DNA of 64,000 bases from Stenotrophomonas ginsengisoli (lineage in GTDB: Bacteria > Pseudomonadota > Gammaproteobacteria > Xanthomonadales > Xanthomonadaceae): positions 99,770 to 163,769 of the forward strand of contig NZ_LDJM01000012.1 in NCBI RefSeq assembly GCF_001431485.1. Reading direction: 5' to 3'. Shown here piece after piece: positions 27,248 to 35,820 of the stretch (its first letter is position 1; every line of letters begins with the position of its first letter). The position numbers and the translations under genes are program-made. The notes under the pieces are model-generated. The model was not told the origin of the DNA. It saw nothing but the letters and a program-made list of their open reading frames with translations, and searched no databases.

Positions 27248-29179
27248 GTGCTGGGTGAGATCGGTCAACTGCTGCTGATTGCCGCCTTGCTGGCGGTGGC
27301 CGTGCAGGCCAGCCTGCCCCTGCTCGGCGCGGCGCGCGGCAACCACGCCTTGATGCAGATCGGGCGCAGCGCCGCCTTTGTGCACCTGCTGCTGGTCGCC
27401 GCCGCCTTCGGCGTGCTTACAGCCGCCTTCGTGCAGCTGGATTTTTCCCTGCGCTATGTGGCCGACAACGCCAACCTGGCCCTGCCGCTGGTCTATCGCC
27501 TGAGTGCGGTATGGGGTGCACATGAGGGGTCGCTGCTGCTGTGGCTGCTGGTCCAGGCCTGCTGGAGCGCGGCGGTGGCCTGGCGCAGCAGCCAGCTGCC
27601 GGCTGCCTTCCAGGCCCGGGTGCTGGGTGTGCTCGGCCTGGTCGGGCTGGGTTTTGCCGCCTTCTGTGTGTTCACCTCCAACCCGTTCGAGCGCTTGCTG
27701 CCGGCCGTGGCCGATGGCCATGACCTCAACCCGCTGCTGCAGGACCCGGGGCTGATCTTCCACCCGCCGATGCTGTACGTGGGCTACGTCGGCTTCTCGG
27801 TGCCGTTCGCCTTTGCCATCGCCGCCCTGCTCGAAGGCCGGGTCGACAGCACCTGGCTGCGCGCCAGCCGTCCATGGACCAATGTGGCCTGGGCCTTCCT
27901 CACCGCCGGCATCGCCCTGGGCAGCTGGTGGGCGTATTACGAACTGGGCTGGGGCGGCTGGTGGTTCTGGGACCCGGTGGAGAACGCCAGCTTCCTGCCG
28001 TGGCTGGTCGGTGCGGCCCTGCTGCACAGCCAGGCGGTGAGCGAAAAGCGCGGCGTGTTCGTGCGCTGGACCCTGCTGCTGGCCATTGCCGCCTTCTCGC
28101 TGTCCCTGCTCGGCGCCTTCCTGGTGCGCTCGGGCGTGCTGACCAGCGTGCACTCGTTTGCCGCCGACCCCTCGCGCGGCATGTTCATCCTCGCCTTCCT
28201 GGCCCTGGTGATGGGCGGCGCCCTGCTGCTGTACGCCCTGCGCGCACCGCGCATCACTCCCGACCCAACCGATGCGCGGCGCGGTTTTGCCGCCAACTCG
28301 CGCGAGACCCTGCTGCTGGCCAACAACCTGCTGCTCACCGCGGCTGCGGCGATGGTCCTGCTCGGCACCCTGTACCCGCTGCTGGCCGATGCCCTGGGCC
28401 TGGGCAAGATCTCGGTCGGCCCGCCGTATTTCGGCAGCCTGTTTGTAGTGTTGATGACGCCACTGGTGCTGCTGGTCCCGTTCGGCCCGCTCACCGCCTG
28501 GCAGCGCCAGCGTGGCAGCGGCGCCCTGCGCCTGCTGCTGCCGTGGGCGGTGCTGGCCCTGGTGGCCGGCGCCCTGGCGTTCTGGCTGGCCCCGCAGGGC
28601 CGGCTGAAGACTGCCGCCGGCATCATCGCCGCGCTGTGGGTGGCCGGCGGTACCTCCGTGCACATCATCCAGCGCCTGCGTGGCAATGGCCGCCCGGATG
28701 CCGAAACCATCGGCATGTGGCTGGGCCATGCGGGCATTGCCGTATTCCTGGTCGGCGCCCTGCTGGTGGAGGCGCTCAACGTCCAACGCGAACTGGCCCT
28801 GCGTCCGGGCCAACACGCCGAGCTGGGCGGTTACCGCCTGACCCTGGTCGAGGTGACGCCCTTCCAGGGCCCGAACTACCAGGCGCAGCGCGCCACCGTG
28901 CTGCTGCAGCGCGATGGCCAGAGCCAGGGCAGCCTGCATCCGGAGCGCCGCCTGTACCTGCGCGGCCAACTGATGACCGAGGCCGGCATTGCCCGGCGCT
29001 GGCACGGTGACCTCTACACCGCCCTGGGCGAGCCGCTCGGCGATGGCGCCTGGGCGCTGCGCCTGCACTACAAACCCATGGTGCGCTGGATCTGGTCCGG
29101 TGCCATCCTGATGGCACTTGGCGCGCTGTTCACTGCTACTGCCGGGCGCCTGCGCCGGCGCAAGGAGACTGCACAATGA
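27248..29179 (+). CDS. ccmF: Cytochrome c heme lyase subunit CcmF
   Basis: A 643-residue polytopic heme lyase that, with CcmH and CcmI, attaches heme to apocytochrome c CXXCH motifs. The tryptophan-rich signature WGGWWFWDPVENASFLPW and GVLTSVHSFAADPSRG are intact, and conserved loop histidines (HEGSLLLW, FHPPMLYVG) are present. It starts with GTG directly after the ccmE stop and overlaps dsbE by 4 bases. Confidence 0.97.
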   Translation: MLGEIGQLLLIAALLAVAVQASLPLLGAARGNHALMQIGRSAAFVHLLLVAAAFGVLTAAFVQLDFSLRYVADNANLALPLVYRLSAVWGAHEGSLLLWLLVQACWSAAVAWRSSQLPAAFQARVLGVLGLVGLGFAAFCVFTSNPFERLLPAVADGHDLNPLLQDPGLIFHPPMLYVGYVGFSVPFAFAIAALLEGRVDSTWLRASRPWTNVAWAFLTAGIALGSWWAYYELGWGGWWFWDPVENASFLPWLVGAALLHSQAVSEKRGVFVRWTLLLAIAAFSLSLLGAFLVRSGVLTSVHSFAADPSRGMFILAFLALVMGGALLLYALRAPRITPDPTDARRGFAANSRETLLLANNLLLTAAAAMVLLGTLYPLLADALGLGKISVGPPYFGSLFVVLMTPLVLLVPFGPLTAWQRQRGSGALRLLLPWAVLALVAGALAFWLAPQGRLKTAAGIIAALWVAGGTSVHIIQRLRGNGRPDAETIGMWLGHAGIAVFLVGALLVEALNVQRELALRPGQHAELGGYRLTLVEVTPFQGPNYQAQRATVLLQRDGQSQGSLHPERRLYLRGQLMTEAGIARRWHGDLYTALGEPLGDGAWALRLHYKPMVRWIWSGAILMALGALFTATAGRLRRRKETAQ

Positions 29180-29805
29180 CCCCCTCCCCCGATACCCGCA
29201 AACCCATTCCGCCGGTGGCCATCGTCATCGGCGTGCTGTTCTTCCTCGGCCTGATCGGGCTGATGCTGTTCGGGGTGATGCGCAGTGGCGACAGCCAACG
29301 CGATGCCCTGCCCTCGCCGTTGATCGGCCAGCCGGCCCCGGCCTTCAGCCTGCCGGTGCTGCACGATCCGGCCATCAGCGTCAGCAGCAGCGAGCTGGCC
29401 GGCGCGCCTTATGTGCTCAATGTCTGGGGCAGCTGGTGCCCGGCCTGCGCGGCCGAACATGCCGTACTCAGCCGCTTTGCCCTGCAGCGCAGCGTGCGCG
29501 TGGTCGGCTACAACTGGAAGGACGAGCCGGCCGATGCCAAGGCCTGGCTGGAACGCCTGGGCAACCCGTATTTCGTGGTGCTCACCGATTACGAAGGCAA
29601 CATCGCGCTGGACTGGGGCATCACCGCCGCCCCGGAGACCTTCCTGATCGATGCCGAAGGCATCGTGCGCTGGAAGCACAGCGGTGCGCTGACCGATGCG
29701 GTGATCGAGCAGCAGCTGCGCCCGCTGCTGGCCACCTACGGCAATGCCGACCCGGTCGCCGCCGGCCACACCCCGGCCCCCGCCCCGGCCAGCGTCCAGC
29801 CATGA
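29176..29805 (+). CDS. dsbE: Thiol:disulfide interchange protein CcmG/DsbE
   Basis: Membrane-anchored periplasmic thioredoxin-like protein of 209 residues that reduces apocytochrome c or CcmH. One N-terminal helix (about 13-35) is followed by a thioredoxin fold with active site WCPAC (Cys88 and Cys91) and the family motif ITAAPETFLIDAEG containing the cis-proline. A short Pro/Ala tail follows. It overlaps ccmF and ccmH by ATGA junctions. Confidence 0.95.
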   Translation: MTPSPDTRKPIPPVAIVIGVLFFLGLIGLMLFGVMRSGDSQRDALPSPLIGQPAPAFSLPVLHDPAISVSSSELAGAPYVLNVWGSWCPACAAEHAVLSRFALQRSVRVVGYNWKDEPADAKAWLERLGNPYFVVLTDYEGNIALDWGITAAPETFLIDAEGIVRWKHSGALTDAVIEQQLRPLLATYGNADPVAAGHTPAPAPASVQP

Positions 29806-30245
29806 CCGGCCTGCGCCGGCACCTCCTCGCCACCGCCCTGCTGCTGGGCATGACGGGCATGGCCCTGGCGGCCGCGCCGCTGGCCTTCGCCGATGCCGCC
29901 GAGGAAGCCCGCTTCCACACCCTGACCGCGCAGCTGCGTTGCGTGCAGTGCCAGAACCAGTCGCTGGCCGACTCCGATGCGCTGATCGCCCAGGACATGC
30001 GCCGCCAGGTGCTGAGCCTGATGCAGCAGGGGCAATCGGATGCGCAGATCCGCCAGTGGCTGGTCCAGCGCTATGGCCAGTTCGTGCTGTACAAGCCGGC
30101 CGTCAACGCCAGCACCATCGCCCTGTGGCTGATTCCGGCCGGCCTGCTGTTGCTGGCTGCCGGCGTGGCCGTGCCCTTGGTGCGCCGTCGCCAGGCCCTG
30201 TTGGACCACGGCCCTACCACCCCCTCCCACGGAGATGACTGGTGA
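29802..30245 (+). CDS. ccmH: Cytochrome c maturation thiol-reductase subunit CcmH
   Basis: A 147-residue protein with an N-terminal signal/helix, the apocytochrome-binding motif LRCVQCQNQ (Cys47 and Cys50) and a C-terminal membrane helix (about 102-124). LVQRYGQFVLYKP is also characteristic. The protein matches the N-terminal half of E. coli CcmH; the TPR half is the separate next gene. It overlaps that gene by 4 bases. Confidence 0.95.
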   Translation: MTGLRRHLLATALLLGMTGMALAAAPLAFADAAEEARFHTLTAQLRCVQCQNQSLADSDALIAQDMRRQVLSLMQQGQSDAQIRQWLVQRYGQFVLYKPAVNASTIALWLIPAGLLLLAAGVAVPLVRRRQALLDHGPTTPSHGDDW

Positions 30246-31252
30246 GCCTTGCCCTGCTCCTGGCCGCCCTCACCGGCGCGCTGTCCGGCCTGTTGATTGC
30301 CCTGCCGCTGTGGCGTCAGCAGCGCTATGCCAGCAGCGGCCTGCTGGCCGGCGTGCTGGCCCTGGCGTGCGCGGGCCTGTATGCCCTGCTCGGCACCCCG
30401 GCCGCAGTGCAGGCCGGCAGCCCGGCGCAGAGCGCCGCGCAGGACCTGGCCAGCAATGCCGCGCAACTGCGCCAGGCCCTGCAGGCCGACCCGAGCCAGA
30501 CCGAAGGTTGGATCCTGCTGGCCCGTGCCGAAGCCCTGCTCGGCAACACAACGGCGGCCGAAGCGGCCTGGCAGCAGGCCCTGACCCAGGCCCCGGACGA
30601 GCCGGCCCTGCTGGTCGAGGCCGCCCAGGCGCGCGCCGATGCCGACCCGCAGCGGCACATCGATGACACCGGCCTGGCCTGGCTGGAGCAGGCCCGACGC
30701 CTGGATCCACAGGCACAGCGGGCGCTGTGGCTGATCGGCATTGCCCAGCGCCAGCGCGGGCAGCCGGCCGCCGCCGCGCAGACCTGGCAGCAGCTGCTGG
30801 CCCTGCTTGATGGCAGCACCGCCGGCAGCGTGCGCGAGCAGATCGACATCGCCCGTGCCCAGGCCGGGCTGCCACCACTGCAGGCCGACCAGGCCGCGCC
30901 CGCCAATGAGGTTGCGGCCCAGGTCAAAGTCAGCCTGAGCGTGGACCCGGCCCTGGCCGCGCGTCTGCCCGCCGATACCCCGGTGTTCGTACAGGTGCGC
31001 GATCTGGCCGGCAGCCCGATGCCGGTGGCCGCCCTGCGCCTGCGCCTGGAGCAGCTGCCGCTGACGGTGCACCTGGATGACGGCAACAGCGTGATGCCCG
31101 GCCAGCCACTGTCCAGCCACACCCAGGTGCGGGTGAGCGCGCGCATCGCCGTGTCCGGCTCGGCCAGCCGCAGCGAGGGCGACATCGAAACGGCGGCAAG
31201 CAGCATCGAGGTCGGCAGCAGCACGCCGCTGCGCCTGCATTTGCAGCCGTAA
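30242..31252 (+). CDS. ccmI: Cytochrome c maturation TPR protein CcmI
   Basis: A 336-residue apocytochrome chaperone. Two N-terminal membrane helices (LLLAALTGALSGLLIALPLW and LACAGLYALLG) are followed by tetratricopeptide repeats (about 75-195, for example GWILLARAEALLGNTTAAEAAW). A beta-sandwich C-terminal domain (about 215-336, VKVSLSVDPAL, VFVQVRDLAGSPMPVA) completes it. It starts with GTG and closes the ccmABCDEFGHI operon. Confidence 0.93.
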   Translation: MSLALLLAALTGALSGLLIALPLWRQQRYASSGLLAGVLALACAGLYALLGTPAAVQAGSPAQSAAQDLASNAAQLRQALQADPSQTEGWILLARAEALLGNTTAAEAAWQQALTQAPDEPALLVEAAQARADADPQRHIDDTGLAWLEQARRLDPQAQRALWLIGIAQRQRGQPAAAAQTWQQLLALLDGSTAGSVREQIDIARAQAGLPPLQADQAAPANEVAAQVKVSLSVDPALAARLPADTPVFVQVRDLAGSPMPVAALRLRLEQLPLTVHLDDGNSVMPGQPLSSHTQVRVSARIAVSGSASRSEGDIETAASSIEVGSSTPLRLHLQP

Positions 31253-31315
31253 ACAGCACACTGTGTGGGCCGATCTGCCGACGATCAGCATGCCGGCCCC
31301 GGGTAAAATACCGCC

Positions 31316-32428
31316 ATGACCGAATTCATCCCGCCCGGCAGCCGGTTCCATGCGCTGCCCTCGCCACTGCCGCTCAAGCGCGGTGGCCAGCTGCACGGCG
31401 CACGCGTGGCCTATGAAACCTGGGGCACGCTGGACACCGCTGCCAGCAATGCGATCCTGATCGTCACCGGGCTCTCGCCCGACGCCCATGCCGCCAGCCA
31501 CCCGGGCAACCCCGACCCCGGCTGGTGGGAAAAGATGCTCGGCCCGGGCAAGGCCATCGACACCGACCGCTGGTTCGTGGTCTGCGTCAACTCGCTGGGC
31601 AGCTGCAAGGGCTCCACCGGCCCGGCCTCGATCAACCCGCTCAGCGGCAAGCCCTGGCGGCTGGACTTCCCGGCGCTGTCCATCGAGGACATCGCCGATG
31701 CCGCCGTGGACGCGGTGCGCGGGTTGGGCGTCGACCAACTGGCCTGCCTGATCGGCAACTCGATGGGCGGCATGACCGCGCTGGCGGTGCTGCAGCGCCA
31801 CCCCGGCATCAGCCGCAGCCACATCAACATTTCCGGTTCGGCCCAGGCCCTGCCGTTCTCCATTGCCATCCGCTCGTTGCAACGCGAGGCCATCCGTCTG
31901 GATCCGGCCTGGAACAACGGCGATTACGACGATGCGCTGTACCCGGAAGCGGGCATGCGCATCGCCCGCAAGCTGGGGGTGATCACCTACCGCTCGGCGC
32001 TGGAATGGGATGGCCGCTTCGGCCGCGTGCGGCTGGATTCGGAAGCCGGTGACGATGACCCGTTCGGCATGGAATTCCAGGTGGAAAGCTATCTGGAAGG
32101 CCACGCCCGCCGCTTCGTGCGCCGCTTCGACCCCAACTGCTACCTCTACCTGGGCCGGGCCATGGACTGGTTCGACCTGGGCGAATATGCCGGCGGCAAC
32201 GTGGATGCGGCACTGGCCGCGCTGTCGCTGGACAAGGCCCTGGCCATCGGTGCCAACACCGACATCCTGTTCCCGGTGCAGCAGCAGGAGCAGATCGCCC
32301 AGGGCCTGGCCGCCGGTGGCTGCGATGCACAGTTCGTTGGTCTGGATTCGCCACAGGGCCATGACGCCTTCCTGGTCGATTTCGAGCGTTTCTGCCCGCC
32401 GATCCGCGCCTTCCTCGACAGCCTGTAA
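31316..32428 (+). CDS. metX: MetX-family serine/homoserine O-acyltransferase, probably serine O-succinyltransferase
   Basis: Alpha/beta-hydrolase acyltransferase of 370 residues. The catalytic triad is predicted as Ser149 in GNSMGG, Asp316 in NTDILFP and His349 in GHDAFLVD. MetX was classically called homoserine O-acetyltransferase, but Xanthomonadaceae members have been reassigned as serine O-succinyltransferases that make O-succinylserine for cysteine synthesis; that substrate is taken from the family, not from residues checked here. A GGTAAAAT stretch just before the ATG may be a -10 element. It stands alone, 63 bases after ccmI. Confidence 0.92.
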   Translation: MTEFIPPGSRFHALPSPLPLKRGGQLHGARVAYETWGTLDTAASNAILIVTGLSPDAHAASHPGNPDPGWWEKMLGPGKAIDTDRWFVVCVNSLGSCKGSTGPASINPLSGKPWRLDFPALSIEDIADAAVDAVRGLGVDQLACLIGNSMGGMTALAVLQRHPGISRSHINISGSAQALPFSIAIRSLQREAIRLDPAWNNGDYDDALYPEAGMRIARKLGVITYRSALEWDGRFGRVRLDSEAGDDDPFGMEFQVESYLEGHARRFVRRFDPNCYLYLGRAMDWFDLGEYAGGNVDAALAALSLDKALAIGANTDILFPVQQQEQIAQGLAAGGCDAQFVGLDSPQGHDAFLVDFERFCPPIRAFLDSL

Positions 32429-32571
32429 CGCGACGGCTCCGCCACACCGCCGGCCACTGCACACAGACAGCGGCCAGCGGCGCTGGCGCATCTGCCAGGC
32501 CGGCAATCCCTGACAGCGCCACCGTCAGGGCCGCGGCCAAGCTGGCAGTTCCACCGCCCAAGGCTGCGGCC

Positions 32572-33441
32572 ATGCGTACCTGCCTGTTGTCCGTGTTGTT
32601 GACTGCCCTGCTCTGGCCACCGGTGCTGGCTGCGACCGGCATGAGCGTGGCCCTCCCCGCACCGATGCTGGCCAGCCCCTGGCCGCAGCCAGCGCCGGAC
32701 CCGGGCGCTTATCTGTTCAGCGAAAAACTCGACGGCGTGCGCGCCCGCTGGGACGGCCAGCGCCTGAGCACCCGCAATGGCAACCCGATTGCGGTTCCGC
32801 CCGGCTTCACTGCCGGCTGGCCGGTGCAGCCGCTGGACGGCGAACTGTGGATCGGCCGCGGCCAGTTCGAGTTGACCAGCACCCTGGTGCGCGCCCGCAA
32901 CCCCGCCGATCCGCGTTGGCGCCAGGTACACCTGCATGTCTTCGACCTGCCCGCCCATGCTGGCGATTTTGCCCAGCGCCACGCCGCCCTGCAGACCTTG
33001 CTGGCGCGGCCAGCGCCGCATCTGCGCCTGGTGCAGCAACGCCGGCTCGCTGACCACGCCGCCCTGCAGCGCTGGCTGGGGCAGGTCCTGGCAGACGGCG
33101 GCGAGGGCCTGATTGCCCATCACCTCCATGCCCGTTATGTGCCGGGGCGCAGTGCCCTGCTGTACAAGATCAAGCCCTGGCACGATGCCGAGGCCAGCGT
33201 GATCGCCCATCTGCCCGGGCGCGGCCGGCATGCCGGCCACACCGGGGCGCTGCAGGTGCGCGATGCCCAGGGCCGGGTCTTTGCCGTGGGCAGTGGCCTG
33301 AGCGATGCCCAACGCCGCGCACCGCCGGCCATCGGCAGCCGCATCACCTACCGCTATACCGAACGCACCAGCCGTGGCCTGCCACGTTTCCCGCGCTTTG
33401 TACGGGTGCGCGATGACGAACCGCCAGCCAGCGGCCAGTGA
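32572..33441 (+). CDS. Periplasmic ATP-dependent DNA ligase (LigE type)
   Basis: A 289-residue minimal ATP-dependent DNA ligase. An N-terminal signal peptide (about 1-20, ending LAA) implies export, as for LigE/LigB-like ligases of Neisseria and Vibrio linked to DNA uptake. Motif I is EKLDGVRARW with the adenylated Lys52; motif III/IIIa (LDGELWIG), motif IV (EGLIAHH) and motif V (LLYKIKPW) follow, then an OB domain. No zinc-finger or helical domain is present, fitting the minimal class. Activity in acquired-DNA joining is inferred from family knowledge. Confidence 0.88.
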   Translation: MRTCLLSVLLTALLWPPVLAATGMSVALPAPMLASPWPQPAPDPGAYLFSEKLDGVRARWDGQRLSTRNGNPIAVPPGFTAGWPVQPLDGELWIGRGQFELTSTLVRARNPADPRWRQVHLHVFDLPAHAGDFAQRHAALQTLLARPAPHLRLVQQRRLADHAALQRWLGQVLADGGEGLIAHHLHARYVPGRSALLYKIKPWHDAEASVIAHLPGRGRHAGHTGALQVRDAQGRVFAVGSGLSDAQRRAPPAIGSRITYRYTERTSRGLPRFPRFVRVRDDEPPASGQ

Positions 33442-33501
33442 GGCTGGCAACGGCCGGCCAATCTGTTTCAATGACCGCCCTGCCCTGGATGGACGACAAC
33501 G

Positions 33502-34119
33502 ATGCGCCTGCAAGGACGCCTGAGTGACTGGGACGACAAACGCGGTTTTGGCTACATCATCCCCAATGGCGGCGGCGAGCGTGCCTGGATGCACATCAGC
33601 GCCTGGCAAGGGCGCGGCAGCCGGCCGGCCAATGGCGACCAGCTCACCTACCAGGTCAAGACCAACCCCAAGGGCCGGCCCACCGCCGAGGCGGTCAAAC
33701 CGGCGCGCAGCACCGCGCGCCCGCGCAACAGCGTGCACAAGGGGCAACCGGGCAAGGGCAGCCAGGCCTGGCGGATCCTGATCGGCTTGTTCGTGCTCAG
33801 CGCCCAGGTCTCGGTTGGCGCCCTGTCCCTGCTGCCGTGGTGGCTGGTCGGCGCCGCCCTGGCCTTGAGCGCCCTGACCTGGGCGGCCTATGGCCTGGAC
33901 AAACGCGCCGCGCAACAAGACCAGCGCCGCACCCCCGAGGCCACCTTGCAGTTGCTCGGTCTGCTCGGCGGCTGGCCGGGGGCCCTGATCGCCCAGGGCC
34001 AGTTCCGCCACAAGACGGCCAAATTCCGCTTCCAGGCCCAGTTCTGGGTCTGTGTGGTGGTCAACGTACTGGCCGTACTGGCCGGGCCGGCGCTGCTGCA
34101 GCGCTTCGCGCCCGGTTGA
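33502..34119 (+). CDS. Cold-shock domain / DUF1294 membrane protein
   Basis: A 205-residue fusion. Residues 1-65 are a cold-shock domain (MRLQGRLSDWDDKRGFGYI with the RNP-like KRGFGYI). A basic linker follows, then a DUF1294 region with about three membrane helices (92-112, 114-130, 175-195) and the conserved AAYGLDKRAAQ and TPEATLQLLGLLGGWPGA. Such proteins are widespread but uncharacterised; an RNA-binding domain tethered to the membrane is the plain reading. It converges with cydC with no spacer. Confidence 0.88.
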   Translation: MRLQGRLSDWDDKRGFGYIIPNGGGERAWMHISAWQGRGSRPANGDQLTYQVKTNPKGRPTAEAVKPARSTARPRNSVHKGQPGKGSQAWRILIGLFVLSAQVSVGALSLLPWWLVGAALALSALTWAAYGLDKRAAQQDQRRTPEATLQLLGLLGGWPGALIAQGQFRHKTAKFRFQAQFWVCVVVNVLAVLAGPALLQRFAPG

Positions 34120-35820
34120 TCAGCCCAGCGGCTGCAGGCGGCCTTCGCGCAGCCGGTACTGCACATCCACCACGCCGGGCGGCAGCACGTCGTGGCTGAT
34201 CATCAGCAGGCTGCGCCCGGCCAGTGCGGCGGGCAAATCCAGCAGCAAGGCATGCGCGGTGTCCACATCCAGTCCTTCGGTGGGCTCGTCCAGCAGCACC
34301 AGCGGACCGGGCCGCAACAGGGCGCGGGCCAGGGCCAGGCGACGGGCCTGGCCGCCGGACAGGGTCGCCCCGTTCTCGCCGACCCAGGTTTCCAGGCCAC
34401 CGTTGTCCTGCGCCCAGCCATCCAGACGCACACGCTGCAGCACCTGCCACAGCTGCGCGTCACTGGCCCCGGCATCGCCCAGGCGCAGGTTTTCGGCCAG
34501 GGTGCCGGCGAAGATCGGTGCGCCCTGCGGCATCCAGGCCAGTTGCTGGTGCCATTGGGCCAGCGACAGGCTGGCGATGTCCTGGCCATTGAACTGGATC
34601 TGGCCGGCCTGCGGATCGGCCTGGCGCAGGATCAGCAGCGACAGCGTGCTCTTGCCGCTGCCGCTGTCCCCGCCAATGGCCACCCGCTGCCCGGGCGCGA
34701 TGTCCAGGTCCAGCCCGTCCAACACCCGACGCTGCTGCCCCGGCCAGGAAAAGACGATGTCGTGCAGGCGCAGCGTAGCGGCCTGGCCGGCATTGGCCAG
34801 CACCGTTGCAGTGGCCGGCTCGGCCACGGCAGGTGCCTGTTCGACGATGGCCTGCAGGCGGCCGGCCGATACCCGCCCGGCCACCAGCGCCTGCCAGGCC
34901 AGGCCGGCACCGGCCCACAACTCGAGCAAGGCCACGGTCATGAACACCAGGCTGGCCGCCAGCGCCGGTGCCAGACCGGCACTGGCATGGCCATGCAGGG
35001 CCAGGGCCAGCATCGCCACCAGCCCGGCACCGGCACACAGGCCGTGCAGCAACTGTGCGCTGAGCAGGCGGCGACGGCGGCGGCGGTCACTGGCGGCGAC
35101 CTTGCGCGCGGCTTCGTCCACCTGCACGATCCAGCGCCCCTGGGCCTGCTGGGCGAGCAGGTCAGCCGCCCCTTCCAGACCCTCGAAGGCCAGGGTGCGC
35201 AGGCTGGCCCGACGCTGCGCGCGCTCGGTTTCCCCCGCCTTGCCACCACGCACCGCCAGCAACGGAATCGCCGTGCCGATCAGCAGCGCCATCAGCGCCA
35301 GCAGGGCGGCGGCCGGCGGATACACCAGCACTGCGGCCAGCAAGGCGGCAACACTGACCACGCCCATCGCCAGCAATGGGCCGATGGCCCGCACGAACAG
35401 GCCATCCACCTCGCCGATGTCGCCCATCAGGCGGGCCAGCAGCTCACCGGTGCGGGTATTGCCCAGCTTGCCCGGGGCCAGCGGCAGGGCGCGGGCGAAG
35501 AACCACACCCGCAGGTCGCGGGCGATGCGCAGGGTGGCATCGTGGCCGAGCAGCTTTTCAAAGTAGCGGCTGACGATACGGGCCATGGTCAGCGCCCGGA
35601 TCCCGGCCGAGGGGCTGAAGAAATTGAAGGTGGCGCCCAGCCCGGCCAGGCCGGCCAAAGCCGAGGCAGTGAGGAAGCCACCGGACAGGCCAAGCAAGGC
35701 GGTGCCGGCCACCATGGTCACACTGAACAGCACGACCGCACCCAGCAGGCGCGCACGATGGGCGGCAAACACAGCGGACAGCGGCTGGCCCTGCCAACGG
35801 TTGATGTCCTGCTGGCTCAT
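34120..35820 (-). CDS. cydC: Glutathione/cysteine ABC exporter subunit CydC
   Basis: Half-transporter of the CydDC complex that exports cysteine and glutathione to the periplasm and is needed for assembly of cytochrome bd. The 566-residue product has six N-terminal helices and an ATPase domain with Walker A GDSGSGKS, signature LSGGQARRLALARAL and Walker B LVLLDEPTEGLD. Its start overlaps the cydD stop by 4 bases. It is convergent with the DUF1294 gene, the stop codons being adjacent. Confidence 0.94.
   Translation of the reverse strand: MSQQDINRWQGQPLSAVFAAHRARLLGAVVLFSVTMVAGTALLGLSGGFLTASALAGLAGLGATFNFFSPSAGIRALTMARIVSRYFEKLLGHDATLRIARDLRVWFFARALPLAPGKLGNTRTGELLARLMGDIGEVDGLFVRAIGPLLAMGVVSVAALLAAVLVYPPAAALLALMALLIGTAIPLLAVRGGKAGETERAQRRASLRTLAFEGLEGAADLLAQQAQGRWIVQVDEAARKVAASDRRRRRRLLSAQLLHGLCAGAGLVAMLALALHGHASAGLAPALAASLVFMTVALLELWAGAGLAWQALVAGRVSAGRLQAIVEQAPAVAEPATATVLANAGQAATLRLHDIVFSWPGQQRRVLDGLDLDIAPGQRVAIGGDSGSGKSTLSLLILRQADPQAGQIQFNGQDIASLSLAQWHQQLAWMPQGAPIFAGTLAENLRLGDAGASDAQLWQVLQRVRLDGWAQDNGGLETWVGENGATLSGGQARRLALARALLRPGPLVLLDEPTEGLDVDTAHALLLDLPAALAGRSLLMISHDVLPPGVVDVQYRLREGRLQPLG

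Noticed and set aside
26642..29176. Minus-strand 844-codon open frame across ccmDEF
   Set aside because: Antisense to intact ccm genes and without ribosome site or recognisable domain.
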